This document shows positions 44,200-55,189 of a stretch of DNA of 64,000 nt, one piece after another. Position 1 is the first letter of the stretch. Each line of letters begins with the position of its first letter. The DNA is from Pictodentalium vernedei (taxonomy: Eukaryota > Mollusca > Scaphopoda > Dentaliida > Dentaliidae), in the NCBI GenBank assembly GCA_031216915.1, contig CM062296.1, positions 456,086,681 to 456,150,680 of the forward strand, given 5' to 3'. The notes under the pieces are model-generated. The model saw only the letters and a list, made by a program, of their open reading frames with translations, was not told the origin of the DNA and did no database searches. A program made the position numbers and the translations under genes.

Positions 44200-45400
44200 T
44201 CCCTAAACCACAAAGCGCTCATTAGACAAGTTGTTTTGTGTCTGAATTTCAAATGATATTTCTCATAGAGCAGTAAGTTGAAATTCAGGTTCTGATAATG
44301 AACCCAAATATGAACCCATGAACTTGATCAGAACAAACTCAAATCTGAGGCCCCAAAGGATGCTGTGTACCAAATATGAAAATATTCTAAGGTGGATTTG
44401 AAGAATAATATTTTTGAAGAATATTCCTTATATTTCACCAAGTTAAAATTAGGACCCCTAATTTGAACTAAAGTACAAACTCATAGACATGATTTGAACA
44501 AACTTTAATCTGATCCCCATAAGGATGCTGTAAATAAATTATGAAAAGATTGTGATTATTGGACCTGAAGACAAAGATTGTTAAAGAATTTTTCTCATAC
44601 TGCACCAAGTTCAAATTTGGGTAATCAAAATGAGCCCAAATAAGAATCCAGGGGCCTGATTTGCACAAACGTGAATCGGATCCCCCAAAGGACATTGTAT
44701 ACCAAATAATGAAAAATTCTGATTGGTATTTTTTTTTTTTTTTCATTTTTTGAAAAGTGCTGACTCAGCATTTCTTCATTACCCGCCCCCCCCCCCCCCC
44801 CCCCCCACCATATGGCACCCCACAACACAACTGATTGAGATTATTCCAGCCCATTTGATTCTACTAGCCCCAAAGATACTGTATACCAATTCTTTGTTCT
44901 GTGCAGTTTGGGAAATGTGGTCATTTTTTAGCTTCTGGGGTTCCCATAGGATCACGAAACATTTTTGTCTAGCATAAATCAAGTGCATGTCCCCTAATAT
45001 TACTGCATACCATATTTGGTCCAAATTGGCCCACCAGTTTGAAAAATATAAATATGGGGCAGAACCAAAAGTATTGCCCCTTCCAGCACAGGCACAAATA
45101 TTGCCGGAGAAACATTCTTGAATGTTACTTTTATCTTGAGCATTTAAGGTGGCAGCATACCAAATTTCAAAGCATTGTGACCGGTGGTTTATGAGAAGAT
45201 TTTTTAAGAATTTGGGGCACTGCCCCAAGCCCTGGACAAAGATACTTCTGTTGAACAAACTTGGAAGGCTATCCCTCAAAGATAAATTATGCTAAGTTTG
45301 GTGCAGTGGCTTCAAACAAGCCTGATATGCAAAATTCATGCACAATGGATATCAGGTGATGACAATAACTCACCTGGACTTTCAGTGAGGAGAGCAGAAA
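44200..45400 (-). repeat. TTAGCTCACCTGA-type repeat, diverged copy
   Basis: Shares 'accaaatatgaaaatattct', 'gaagaatattcctta', 'gtgctgactcagcatttctt' and a terminal 'aactcacctggactttcagt' with the 4.5 and 52.4 kb copies, in mixed orientation. It contains a run of about 22 C at 44785-44806. Confidence 0.6.
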
Positions 45401-45537
45401 AATGGATTTTGATTGATGTATATTGTCAGTTTATGCAAGTGGGCCTTATTTTATTTTCCACCTTTTTTCTTCTTTCTTCAGCGTAAATATATTGATCACA
45501 CAATATTACACAATTTTTTTAATTTCAATTTTTTCAG

Positions 45538-45620
45538 ATTACCTTTGAAGGAGTGGAAAGAACACAGGGGACCTATCTTATCACTAAAACCATACAAGCA
45601 GGGCTTTTTTGTGACAACAG
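45538..45620 (+). CDS. PAAF1: PAAF1-like gene, internal exon
   Basis: A short 83-nt exon between an acceptor TTTTTTCAG and a donor GTATAA. Taking over phase 2 from the exon at 1223, it reads R-L-P-L-K-E-W-K, then H-R-G-P-I-L-S-L and G-F-F-V-T-T, and ends with one base (G) of a glycine codon completed by the exon at 56888. It corresponds to the strand between the last two WD blades, where vertebrate PAAF1 has a similar G-A-P-V-L-S-L run followed by a short turn and G-D-G-S-C. Phase agreement on both sides and continuous homology across both junctions make this call firm even though the exon is tiny. The exon lies only 1.4 kb to the right of DIRS element C. Confidence 0.85.
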
Positions 45621-45745
45621 GTATAATAGCAATTTGTTTTTGTTCTCACTTCAAGTCAAGGTTAGGGTGTGGTGATGGTGTGTAATGGGAGCAGACTGTC
45701 ATATATTCTGCAGCATGATCATCATGTCCATCAGCAGGCTTTTAA

Positions 45746-45957
45746 CAACTTTCATACTGTTGGCTGATATTCCTGCCCAAGACAAAAAATAAGAAAAATT
45801 TTGGCACATTTAATCAAATTTTACTCCCATAAGCTGAATGGTCTTTTTCACCACTGAATTGTTGAGTTAAATTTAGACAAATTTTCATCAAATCTCGTCA
45901 TGGCTGCTATGAAGCAGCCATGACTAGATTTGATGAAAAATATTCAGTGGGTGAGAG
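45746..45957 (-). mobile_element. TTAA-type palindromic MITE (family with 62187)
   Basis: Bordered by TTAA (45742-45745 and 45958-45961). Contains the hairpin 'atggctgctatgaagcagccat' flanked by 'catcaaatct' and 'agatttgatg'. Its reverse complement is collinear with 62187-62371, including 'gggcaggaatat'. It lies 122 bases after the PAAF1 exon. Confidence 0.82.
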
Positions 45958-46105
45958 TTAAATTACCTCAGATTGGTCGTGGTATGTGTTGGCCTCGAAA
46001 TTTCACCAAATTCACAGTGATAACCGAGGCCACACACTTCAGGAAGGTTCACAGATTTCTTGCCATAACAGTCAGTTTGGTCTGTTTTTCATGCTTTTTT
46101 GTCCA

Positions 46106-46455
46106 TTTATTTATTTATTGAGGTTGGGTTTAACTACACTTTTTACAGACAGGGTCTCTGCATGTCAGGCAGTTTCACAAGTGGAGGGAGCCAGAGTGCC
46201 TGGAGACAACAACTGAGTAGCAGCAAGCAACTGTCCGACTCCCCAACATTCTGACTCCAAGCAGGCTTAGCATTGGTTGAAAACAGGTGCACCAGCAGTG
46301 TGCAGTATGCCTTTCTGTACAGTATCACTATGCCACACATTGGCAATCGGGATTAAGCGCACTGCCCAAGGACACAATGCAGTTACCCTTGATGGGGATC
46401 AAACCATGAATCTTTCACTTTGAAGTCCAGTGCCGTAATTACTGAACCACCTCAT
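46106..46455 (-). mobile_element. tRNA-headed SINE, full length
   Basis: On the minus strand it has a tRNA-like head (complement of 'gatcaaaccatgaatc...gaaccacct'), then the tail domain (complement of 'ctgcccaaggacacaatgc') through to the A-rich end (complement of 'atttatttatttattga'). Confidence 0.85.
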
Positions 46456-47053
46456 TCCATTTTTTGTCCAGTTTTATAAGATGTGATTATTAGCTAGAAA
46501 GGCTTCAAGATTTTTATATATGTTGGCTGCACATTGATGTCTACATTCTGTGGCTTCACATTTGTTTCTAGTTCATACAGGCACCCAAGACTCACCCAGA
46601 CACAACAACCAAAGTGCTTATGATGTAACTTTGATTTTACCCATATTGGAGCACCTAGGTTAACTCCTTGCATGTTGCTGATGGATATTCTTTCCCAGGA
46701 CAGGACACCTCTTGCCACTAATTATGCTCCCAACCTCGGAAGGAGGATTTGGGGGCATCTAGTGAAGCCCTCCATCCATTCGTCCATACAAACATTTTAC
46801 ATTTTAATTTCAAAACCATTGGTCGGATTTGGATCTCCTTTGGTATGCTAATTGACCTGCATGGGAGACAGATATGCACAAGGAACAGGTTCCGTCCAAT
46901 AATTTTTCTCAGAATTATGGCCTTTTTTTTTACTTTTTTGCCATAGACAATTTTTAAAAATCTTCATGTTCCACAATACCTTTAAGGCTAGTTTAAACAT
47001 GCCTGCGGGTCGGGGGCAGTGGCCCACACTTTGCATTGCCCTTGTTTAATTAA

Positions 47054-47215
47054 CTAGAAAATGATCACATTTGAAAATTGTAATCAACTTTTTGACCAGC
47101 GATTTCTTGAGTAAAAGTTTTAGGAATTTTTCGTCATATCTAATCGTGGCAGTTTCGCAGCTGCCGTGACTAGATTGGATTAAAACTATTTTAAAAATAG
47201 TCGGCAGATTAGGAG
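47054..47215. mobile_element. TTAA-type palindromic MITE, probable
   Basis: Right border AGGAG-TTAA at 47216, left TTAACT at 47050. Core 'catatctaatcgtggcag' against 'ctgccgtgactagattgga' resembles the 45746/62187 family. Confidence 0.6.
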
Positions 47216-47469
47216 TTAATACATATTTTAGGGTACCAGTGAAGTGTGGAGAAGCAAAAAAAATGATATTTCATACAGTCAGTTCCACAAAAATTGTCTA
47301 CGATGATTGTTAGCAGATAATGACTTGGTCACTCGGCAATGTCACCAAATTAGACCAGTCCAAAGGCCTGGATATGTGTTATAATAAAGTTATGTAGCAT
47401 TTGAAAACAGTTTTGTGAAGTGTTACAATGTTCTGAACATAGTTTGCTCACCTTTCCCCAAACTTTTAA

Positions 47470-47795
47470 CCCTTTACCTAACATGAAAAGCAGACGACAC
47501 TTGCAAAAAAAATTCTTGAATAACTATTTTTTTCATTTTTTGTCTCAAAAACATAGGTTATGACCCCTCATTGGAACGAGCTGGACGAGCTCGTTCCAAT
47601 GAGGGGTCATAACCTATGTTTTTGAGTCTCAAAAACATAGGTTATGACCCCTCATTGGAATGAGCTGGACGAGCTCGTTCCAATGAGGGGTCATAACCTA
47701 TGTTTTTGAGACAAAAAATGAAAAAATAATTAAAATTAATAGGCGATTTTTTAGAATAGTGCTGGCCGGTTTTGGCCGTTTCGTTGGGTAAAGGG
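47470..47795. mobile_element. TTAA-type MITE with doubled palindrome
   Basis: Bordered by TTAA at 47466-47469 and 47796-47799, with ends CCCTTTACC and, inverted, GGTAAAGGG. The centre holds two consecutive palindromes, 47544-47626 and 47628-47710. Each has 39-nt arms (CTCAAAAACATAGGTTATGA... to ...GAACGAGCT) and a 5-nt spacer GGACG; the first is perfect and the second has one mismatch. Confidence 0.9.
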
Positions 47796-47799
47796 TTAA

Positions 47800-49425
47800 T
47801 ATAGTTATATGTTAGATCAAAGGAATGTAACAATAAGTAGGTTGCAAACCCACGCTGAGTTTGTCATTGGGCTGTACCTGCGCACCTTTGATGCACTTTA
47901 TTTGCAAGTGAGGTGCACTTTTTTCCTGCAATCCTTAATTATCAGCAGGAGGATGCATCTAATAATTTCTATACCGCACTCCAGACCTACCAGGGCTTCA
48001 AGCCTGTGGTGTTGTGTAGAAATTACAAGATACATGTGGCATAGATAGACCAGGGTTTAATCCAAGCAGATTGGGAGAGGGACCTTTTTCTTGGTCTTGG
48101 GAAAATTATTCAACTGGTCCTCCAAACATAAATCCACCTTGGAGCTTTTTTTTCCAACAGAGAGAACAGATTAAAATGGGTATCACTTTATTAGTATTAC
48201 CTATTAGAAGAGCACAGTGGCTATGTAACCTAATGCTGTTGTAAAAGTTTGGGGCTAATATTGTTTTGTGTCAGAAACTGGGAATTTTATAGCATGTACA
48301 CCATTGGGAATGGGGCCTTATTTTGGCCCCCAAAAGGGCATAGATTAAACCCTCAGATGGACAGAACCATACAAGCATTTGAATGGAGTAGTTTTATCGC
48401 ACGAGATTGGTTGGGCACAAGGATACCATGAGAGGTAAAGCATCAAGTGGTGTTCTGCACCAAACCAAATTTTTTTTTCAGGCTCAACACCACCAAGGCG
48501 GTATCATTCTTAATCCTTATTAAATGTGCATACGCTGCTTACCTATGAAATTCTTGAATGTGAAGACAACACACCATGTTTTCAATCTGGCTTCCCTTGT
48601 TTTTCTTTACTTCCATATCATACTCCTCTTATTGTCTTTCCATCTCCTCTTTCATTCACATGCAAGGTTTAAACAGTGTCATATATTGTTATCTGCTGGC
48701 ATGGCTCCACATGCTCCATTTTCTATGATTAGAATTACTACCACTTGTCTCCTAGGTTTTGTGCAGAATCCAAACATCGCAACTTTGCACTTCTTGTTAC
48801 CTGCATGTGTGTGGGTACAATGTTATTAGGTGATATGTGAATGATCCCTCAGTCATTTGCTCACATATCTACATTCTTAGGATCTCTAGCTGGCCCTTAC
48901 TGTGTGTGTAGGGGTGCGCTGTCCTGGCTTGGTATTGGTCAGGACTGATGACTGACCTCGAAATTAAATCAGCGTGGTGATCAACTACAGGCCCTAATTT
49001 TCAGGTGGCAATATATGAGTTGACTATTTTATACCCCCATTTTGAGTAAATTCATGTAGGACTCCAGGTGTCGACTTACAAAAGCGGCAAGCTTTCTGTC
49101 AAATCCCTCCAATACTCAGCAATTTGTACACTGTTAAATATAATTATGTGTTGAACAAAATATTGTTTAAACTAAATGCTCATGCAGTTCTGTATTTACA
49201 ACAGTATGTTTGTAATTTTCTTAGGCAGCTTATTTTATGTAACACAAAGTAGGAATTAACCAGTCCTTTGAAGACGTTAAGGAAATAAAATAAGAGAACA
49301 ATTCAAAATAATCTTCACAAGGAGGGGACCAGTCTTATTGTTACTATCTACACTGTTTGAATTTTCATGTACCTGAAATACAACATTGATTTTTTTGTGC
49401 TGCACTTTTATAGCACAAATTGTGA
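47800..49425. other. Intronic sequence, nothing recognised
   Basis: Only short open frames. No shared repeat or transposon end that I can identify. Confidence 0.45.
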
Positions 49426-49433
49426 GTGGGTAA

Positions 49434-49669
49434 CCCTTTACCCAACATAACAGCAAAAACTGGCCAGTGCTATTCACAAAAATCGCCATTCAATTTTAAA
49501 TATTTTTTTCATTTTTTGTCTCAAAAACATAGGTTATGACCCCTCTTTGGAATGAGCTCATTCCAAAGAGAGGTCATAATCTATGTTTTTGAGACAAAAA
49601 ATTAAAAAAAATTAGTTATTCAAGAATTTTGTTTGCAAGTGTCATCTGCTTTTCATGTTAGGTAAAGGG
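49434..49669. mobile_element. TTAA-type palindromic MITE, single-palindrome relative
   Basis: Right border TTAA (49670-49673), left GTAA (49430-49433); ends CCCTTTACC and GGTAAAGGG. The core palindrome around GAATGAGCTCATTC shares its outer arms ('ctcaaaaacataggttatga') with the element at 47470. Confidence 0.87.
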
Positions 49670-49806
49670 TTAATGTGATCCCAACTAAAACCTCATCGTA
49701 TTTTCACAGCAAACACTAAATTCAGAAAAATACTTTGAGAAATAATAAAAACTCACATGTTTTCCTGACTTCCACGTGGCATGTGGTTATTCAAGTAACT
49801 GATAAG

Positions 49807-49990
49807 TCCGGGAGCGCAGTGGCTCAGTAGTTGTGGCATTGGACGGCTTTGTTTTGTATTTGGAATTTGGCGATCTAAAAACTTTCTTGTGCAGTGTCAT
49901 TCATTCGAAGTGACATCACTCAAAGGACGTTTTCAGATTCTGTCTACATTGTTCTTAGTTTGTACTGTGTAGAGGTCTGCAATCAATAAG
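49807..49990 (+). mobile_element. SINE head fragment, degraded
   Basis: 'ccgggagcgcagtggctcag' resembles the start of the tRNA-headed SINEs, but the B box and tail are not preserved. Confidence 0.5.
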
Positions 49991-50168
49991 CTGGGGTGCT
50001 AAAGACTGATAACATCCACTTTACAAAAACAAAATTAATGTTCCATTGTATCGGAATGGATCCATGAATCCCCACACGTATGACTGGTTCCATCCGGATG
50101 TTGAAAAAGTTCAAAAACCTGCTTTCACACACGTGTGTGATACAACTTTATTCTTATCACACATTCTG

Positions 50169-50521
50169 GGGTGCAGTGGCTCTGTTGGAAGAGATGCAGT
50201 CTGCAAGCAGAGACCTCCACGGTTTGAATCCCACCTGTGGTAACCCTTGTTGTGTCCTTCGGCAAGACACTTATTCCCATTTGCCTATGTGGGGGCATGG
50301 TAGCATTGTGTACTAAGGCATAGTACATGTCGATGGTGCACTTGTGTTCAACCATTGCTAACCCTTCTTGTGTGGAGTTCGTATGTTAGGGAGTCTGACA
50401 GTTGCTCGCTATTGCTCGTTTCTCTCCGGGTACCCCGGCTTCCTCCAACCATAAAACTGTCCAACACGAGGTGACCCTGACTGTCGAAAGTGTTGTTAAA
50501 CCCCAATAAATAAATAAATGA
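50169..50521 (+). mobile_element. tRNA-headed SINE, full length
   Basis: Head 'ggggtgcagtggctctgttg' with a B-box-like GGTTTGAATCCCACC, tail domain 'gtgtccttcggcaagacact', 'tggggagtctgaca'-type segment, 'aggtgaccctgactgtcgaa' and an end of 'ccccaataaataaataaatg'. It is the best complete copy in the window. Confidence 0.9.
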
Positions 50522-50999
50522 CACATTCTGGAATATCTTGAACAAAAGTTAATTTTAAATGGGTGTGTAATAAATTATTAAATACACGTGTCACAGAAAT
50601 TACACCTCAGGTCTACCTGGGCATGAAGCAAACTTAAACCTGAGATGAGGCATAGAATTGTTAGATATGCCCAACTAGTGATATTTTAGGAGCACAAAAA
50701 GAAGTATTCCAGATTAGGTGTAGTGTTACAAAGACTACTGGTAATGGCCATAGTGATGTTGCTGCCTTGAATTGAATGCAACATTTTGTTCCTCTTTGTT
50801 AAATTCAACTTCCTTGCCTTTGCCGACCTGAGCTCTTGAAGTGACAATTTTAGCTCCACTAATAGAGCAAACGAAAATTTACAGATACTATAATTTTTTC
50901 TTACCTTGTTTTAAAAGAAATGAATCACTTGGGCTGTACTTGAATTTGAATACTGGGGATTTATTTGTCAAGTTGTGACGAAGTGGGCGGGCAGGCATA

Positions 51000-52340
51000 A
51001 ACAATTGGTTTCCGGACGATAACCTGATAATGGTTCAACCCACATTCATGAAACTTCATAGGTAGGTTGACCTCAGTGAGAGGAAGAACCCTATTTATTT
51101 TGAACTCGCTAGGTCAACGTCACAGTGACCTTGAACATACTAAATCATAAACAATTGGTTTCCGGGTGATAACTTGACTATTGTTGAGCCCATATTCATG
51201 AAACATCATAGGTAGGTTGGCCTTGGTAATAGGAAGAACCCTATTTATTTTGGACTTCCTAGGTGAAAGGTCAAGGTCACAGTGATCCTGAACCTAGTAA
51301 TCAAAACAATTGGTTTCCAGACAATAACTTGATAATGGTTTGACCCACATTCATGAAACTTTCAAAATGATTCAACCCACATTCATGAAGTTTCATAGGT
51401 AGGTTGGCCTTGGTGAAAGGAAGAACCCTATGTATACTGGATGTGCTCGGTCAAAGGTCAAGGTCACAGTGACTCTGAACGTAGTAAATTGTAAACAATT
51501 GGTTTCTGCACGATAACTTGATAATGGTTCAACCCACAATCATGAATCTTCATAGGTAGGTTGGCCTTGGTGAGAGGAAGAACCCTATATATATTGGACT
51601 TGCTAGGTTAAAGGTCAAGGTCACAGTGACCTTGAATATAGTAAATCAAGGTAAATATAGTAAATCGTAAACTCTTGGTTTCCCGATAATTTCACAATGG
51701 TTCAACCCACATTCATGAAACTTCACTGGTAGGTTGGCCTTGGTGAGAGGAAAAACCCTATCTATATTGGATTTGCTAGTTCAAAGGTCAAGGTCACAGT
51801 GACCTTGAACATACTAAATCATAAATAATTGGTTTCCAGATGATGACTTGACAATGGTTCAACCCACATACGTGAAACTTCATATATAGGTTGGCCTTGA
51901 TGAGAGGAAGAATCCTATTTATTTTGGACCCTTCGAGATGAACAGGCAAGGTCACAGACACCCTGAACATAGTAAATCATAACCAGTTGGTTTTGGGATG
52001 ACAACTTGATAATAGTTCGACCCACATTCATGAAACTTCATAGGTAGGTTGTCCTAGGTGAGTGGAAGACCCCTATTTATTTCGGACTCGAAAGGTCAAG
52101 GTCACAGTGATTTTGGACCCATGAGATGAACGGTCAAGGTCACAGTTACCCTGAACATAGTAAATTGTAAACAATTGGTTTTGAAATGATAACTTGATAA
52201 TGGTTCGACCCACATTCATGAAACTTCATAGGTAGGTTGGCCTTGATGAGAGGAAGAACCCATTTTATTTTGGAATCAGTAGGTCAAAGGTGATGGTCAA
52301 ACCCACTTTTGTGCTTTCACAACTAGACATTGGATCGATG
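51000..52340 (+). repeat. ~165-bp tandem array with hormone-response-like palindromes
   Basis: About eight units of 'acaattggtttccgg', 'acccacattcatgaaacttc', 'ataggtaggttggccttggt', 'gaggaagaaccctat' and 'aaggtcaaggtcacagtgac'. Two units (51612-51632 and 51785-51805) carry AGGTCA-AGGTCA-CAG-TGACCT perfectly; the others carry one to three changes. Confidence 0.9.
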
Positions 52341-52357
52341 ATCCTATCGGCATTTTT

Positions 52358-54260
52358 AGCTCACCTGACTTTCAGTCAGAAGAGCTATAGTGATCACTCG
52401 CTGTCCGTCGTCCGTGAACATGGTGTTTGTGTCTTCTCCTCCCAAACCGCTGAACCAATTTAATTGATATTTGAGATAATAGTTTGTTATGACATCGCAA
52501 TTTGATTTTGTTCAAATCAAGTTGCCTCGCCCATTGGTAGGGCCACACCCAAAAAGTGTGCTGAAATCTTAAAAAAATCTTCTTCTCATGAACCAGCAGT
52601 AGCAGAGACTTGATATTTGGTGTGCAGCTTCCTTTTGAGGTGTAGACTCAGATTTGTTCAAGAGAAGTTTGTGGGGCTATATTTGGCATTGTAATGGGAG
52701 GGGCAAGAATATTTGCCCCTCCCAAAATTTCAATTTTTCAAACCGAGAGGCAGATTTGGACCAAATTTGATATGAGGGCTTATTGGGTCATAAGTACTTA
52801 ATTTATGCAAAAAGAATTTTTCCCGTCACCCAATGGGAACCGCAGGAGCTAAAAATAGAAAAAAATTAAAACGCCCATATCTCCAAAACTACACGGCACT
52901 GAGAATTCTTATTTGTTGTGAAGCTTCCTTAGGACTGACAGAATGGAATGGTAAAAAAAAATTGCTATCGGTTTTATCATGGGGTACTTTTTGGGGACTT
53001 TAAAAAAGTGCTGAGTCAGCATTTTTTAACACTGTGGACAACGGGAAAAACATGTGACTACTTTTCTCCCAAACCACTGCTCCAAAAGCTTTCAAATTTC
53101 ACATATAACATCTTTGGAAGATTGTTTCACATGTTTATTGAAATCAATTCCCTGGGTTGATATTTGGGCTCTCTATGGGAGCCCAAATGTTTAAATTAGT
53201 GCAGTATGAGGAATATTCTTTAAAAATCTTCTTCAGATCTAGCAATAAGAATCTTTTTATATTTGCATCTTTTTATGTAGCATCCTTAGGGGGTGAGATT
53301 CAAGTTTGTTCAATCCAAGTCCCTGGGTTCATATTTAGGCTGAAAATTTGGGGCCCCGTTCCTTCGAAAATTTTGGACCAAAATCCGGAAATTTTTTTTT
53401 TGTTTTTTATGCGTTTCGGTCAGTTTTAAGACAAAAAAACAATTTTTTTTTTACACTAAAAATTTGGGGTCCGGGTGGGACTTCGAAAATTTTGAACCAA
53501 AACCGGAATTTTTTTTTTATGTTTTTTATGCGTTTCGGTCAATTTTAAAACAAAAAAAAAATTTTTTTTTTACACTGAAAATTTGGGGTGCGGGTGGGAC
53601 TTGGAAAATTTTGGACCAAAATCCGGAATTTTTTATTTTCTTTTTTATGCGCTTCGGTAAATTTTAAGACAAAAAAAACAATTTTTTTTTTTACACTGAA
53701 AATTTGGGGTTCGGGTGTGACTTCGAAAATTTTGGACCAAAATCTGGAAATTTTTTTTTTGTTTTTTATGCGTTTCGGTCAATTTTAAGACAAAAAAAAA
53801 TTTTTTTTTTACACTGAAAATTTGGGGTCCAGGTGGTACTTTGCAAATTTTGGACCAAAATCAGGAAATTTTTTTTTCTTTTTTATGCATTTCGGTCAAT
53901 TTTAAGACAAAAAACAATTTCTTTTTTTACACTGAAAATTTGGGGTCCGGGTGGGACAGAAATTAGTTATTTGTGTTTTTTTATGCGTTTTAAGAAGAAA
54001 GAAAAAATTTAGGCTGATAATATTTTGTTTGGGAAAAAAATCCGTTTTTTATGCGTTTATCTCAATTTTGGGACGTAAAAGTGCAGGAACTGGAAATAAA
54101 GGAAAATCCTGTGTATTGTGTGGGCACAATCGCTTTATCTAGTTGGTCTGTGCTTTTCTTAGGAGGAGCATATGCAGCTTATTCAAATCAAGTCCCTGGT
54201 TTGATATTTAGACTACCATGTCCGATGAGCGCCCTCAGGCCCCTGGGGACTCGTGTTTAT
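52358..54260 (+). repeat. TTAGCTCACCTGA-type interspersed repeat, copy 2
   Basis: Collinear with 4470-6115 from 'agctcacctgactttcagtc' to the 'catatgcagcttattcaaat' end. Longer because its inner minisatellite is expanded. Confidence 0.8.
53335..53985. repeat. ~120-bp minisatellite inside repeat copy 2
   Basis: About six units of 'actgaaaatttggggtccgg' - 'aaaattttggaccaaaatcc' - poly-T - 'tatgcgtttcggtcaatttt' - poly-A. Same unit as at 5455-5960, here with two more copies. Confidence 0.88.
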
Positions 54261-54394
54261 TTACTTGTTCCATTGTGGTGTCAAATCATGTGGTTTTGTT
54301 GATTATTGAAATTTTTTGAAAAATAATTCTTTTTTCGACTGCACAAATTGTAAATTACACGGGATGTGGCCAGTTCACTACGTAATGTGTTAAA

Positions 54395-54610
54395 TCTTAA
54401 CTGGTGAAGTGCTAGAAGCTACTATCATGACTCTATTGAAAAGTGCTGAAAGCCAATTTAGTGGCTTTACATTGTATGCATTAGCTAGTTTGCTCAGCAG
54501 TAGAAGATAATTTTTATATAGATTTGTTTTGTTACACTCTCCAATAAATTGCAACCAAACAACTATTTGTGAACAAAATCTTACTGAAATAAGACTACTC
54601 TTGCTGGAAG
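54395..54610 (+). repeat. Relative of the 36655 palindromic repeat
   Basis: Begins TTAACTGGTGAAGTGCTAGA and includes 'gctgaaagccaatttagtgg', 'gctcagcagtagaa' and 'cactctccaataaattg', which match 36655-36860 in reverse orientation. The second terminus is unclear. Confidence 0.6.
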
Positions 54611-55189
54611 CTCGGTATCTTTGAAAAAAAAACCCCACATTTGTCAGGTGAGCGATTAAGGCCCTTTGTTGGTTTTTTTTCTGTTTACAGCAATTTGGTC
54701 ACTTTCCTGTAAGCTTGTGACAGGCAAAGCATTCATTCTGTTATATCTTGTTTGACAGAGCTCTGTCAAACCAGATGTAACAGATTAAATGCTTACAATG
54801 GATGTACTGGACCGAAATACTTCTATAAATATTAATTCACTAAATACTTCGACAGATCACGAGATCATTTATTCAATTGACAGTAGTTTTGAACCTATAT
54901 GCAATCAACAGGTCAAATTTGAACTGAAGGTGTGGTAACTGTTTTGGGGTTTAGTGATTATATACAAATAACAGAGTTATTCAACTGAGAAATAAAGTGA
55001 GCTCCCTTGTATTGGAATTTTTCCGAGCCCAAAATTGGATTTCAAACAATCAACCAGTTGCGTAAGAGCATCAACAGGCTTACTCATACCATCATATGTG
55101 CAGCTTTGTGATGGACATATGAAAAAGAAAAAAATTTAAATAAGAAAAAAATTAAAACACATAAGGCCCCACAAAGTAGATTTTCTGTT

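Larger units (their letters stand above)
1339..45537 (+). other. 44.2-kb intron of the PAAF1-like gene
   Basis: Lies between donor GTATGT (1339) and acceptor TTTCAG. It contains four DIRS elements, two Tc1-like elements, SINEs, MITEs and several tandem arrays, each annotated separately. No host exon was recognised inside it, and none is needed because the flanking exons join in phase and are contiguous in the homologue. Confidence 0.8.

Noticed and set aside
44779-45279. 166-residue open frame on the minus strand
   Set aside because: It runs into a poly-glycine stretch created by the poly-C run and lies in a non-coding interspersed repeat; no domain is recognisable.
45413-45685. 90-residue open frame around the second exon
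   Set aside because: Only 45538-45620 has homology and splice borders; the rest is intron read-through.
51000-52340. CRISPR array
   Set aside because: Regular repeats, but the whole ~165-bp unit is repeated with no unique spacers, in a eukaryotic intron.
53157-53788. Series of open frames rich in Phe and Lys
   Set aside because: Same minisatellite as at 5455; they shift frame from unit to unit.
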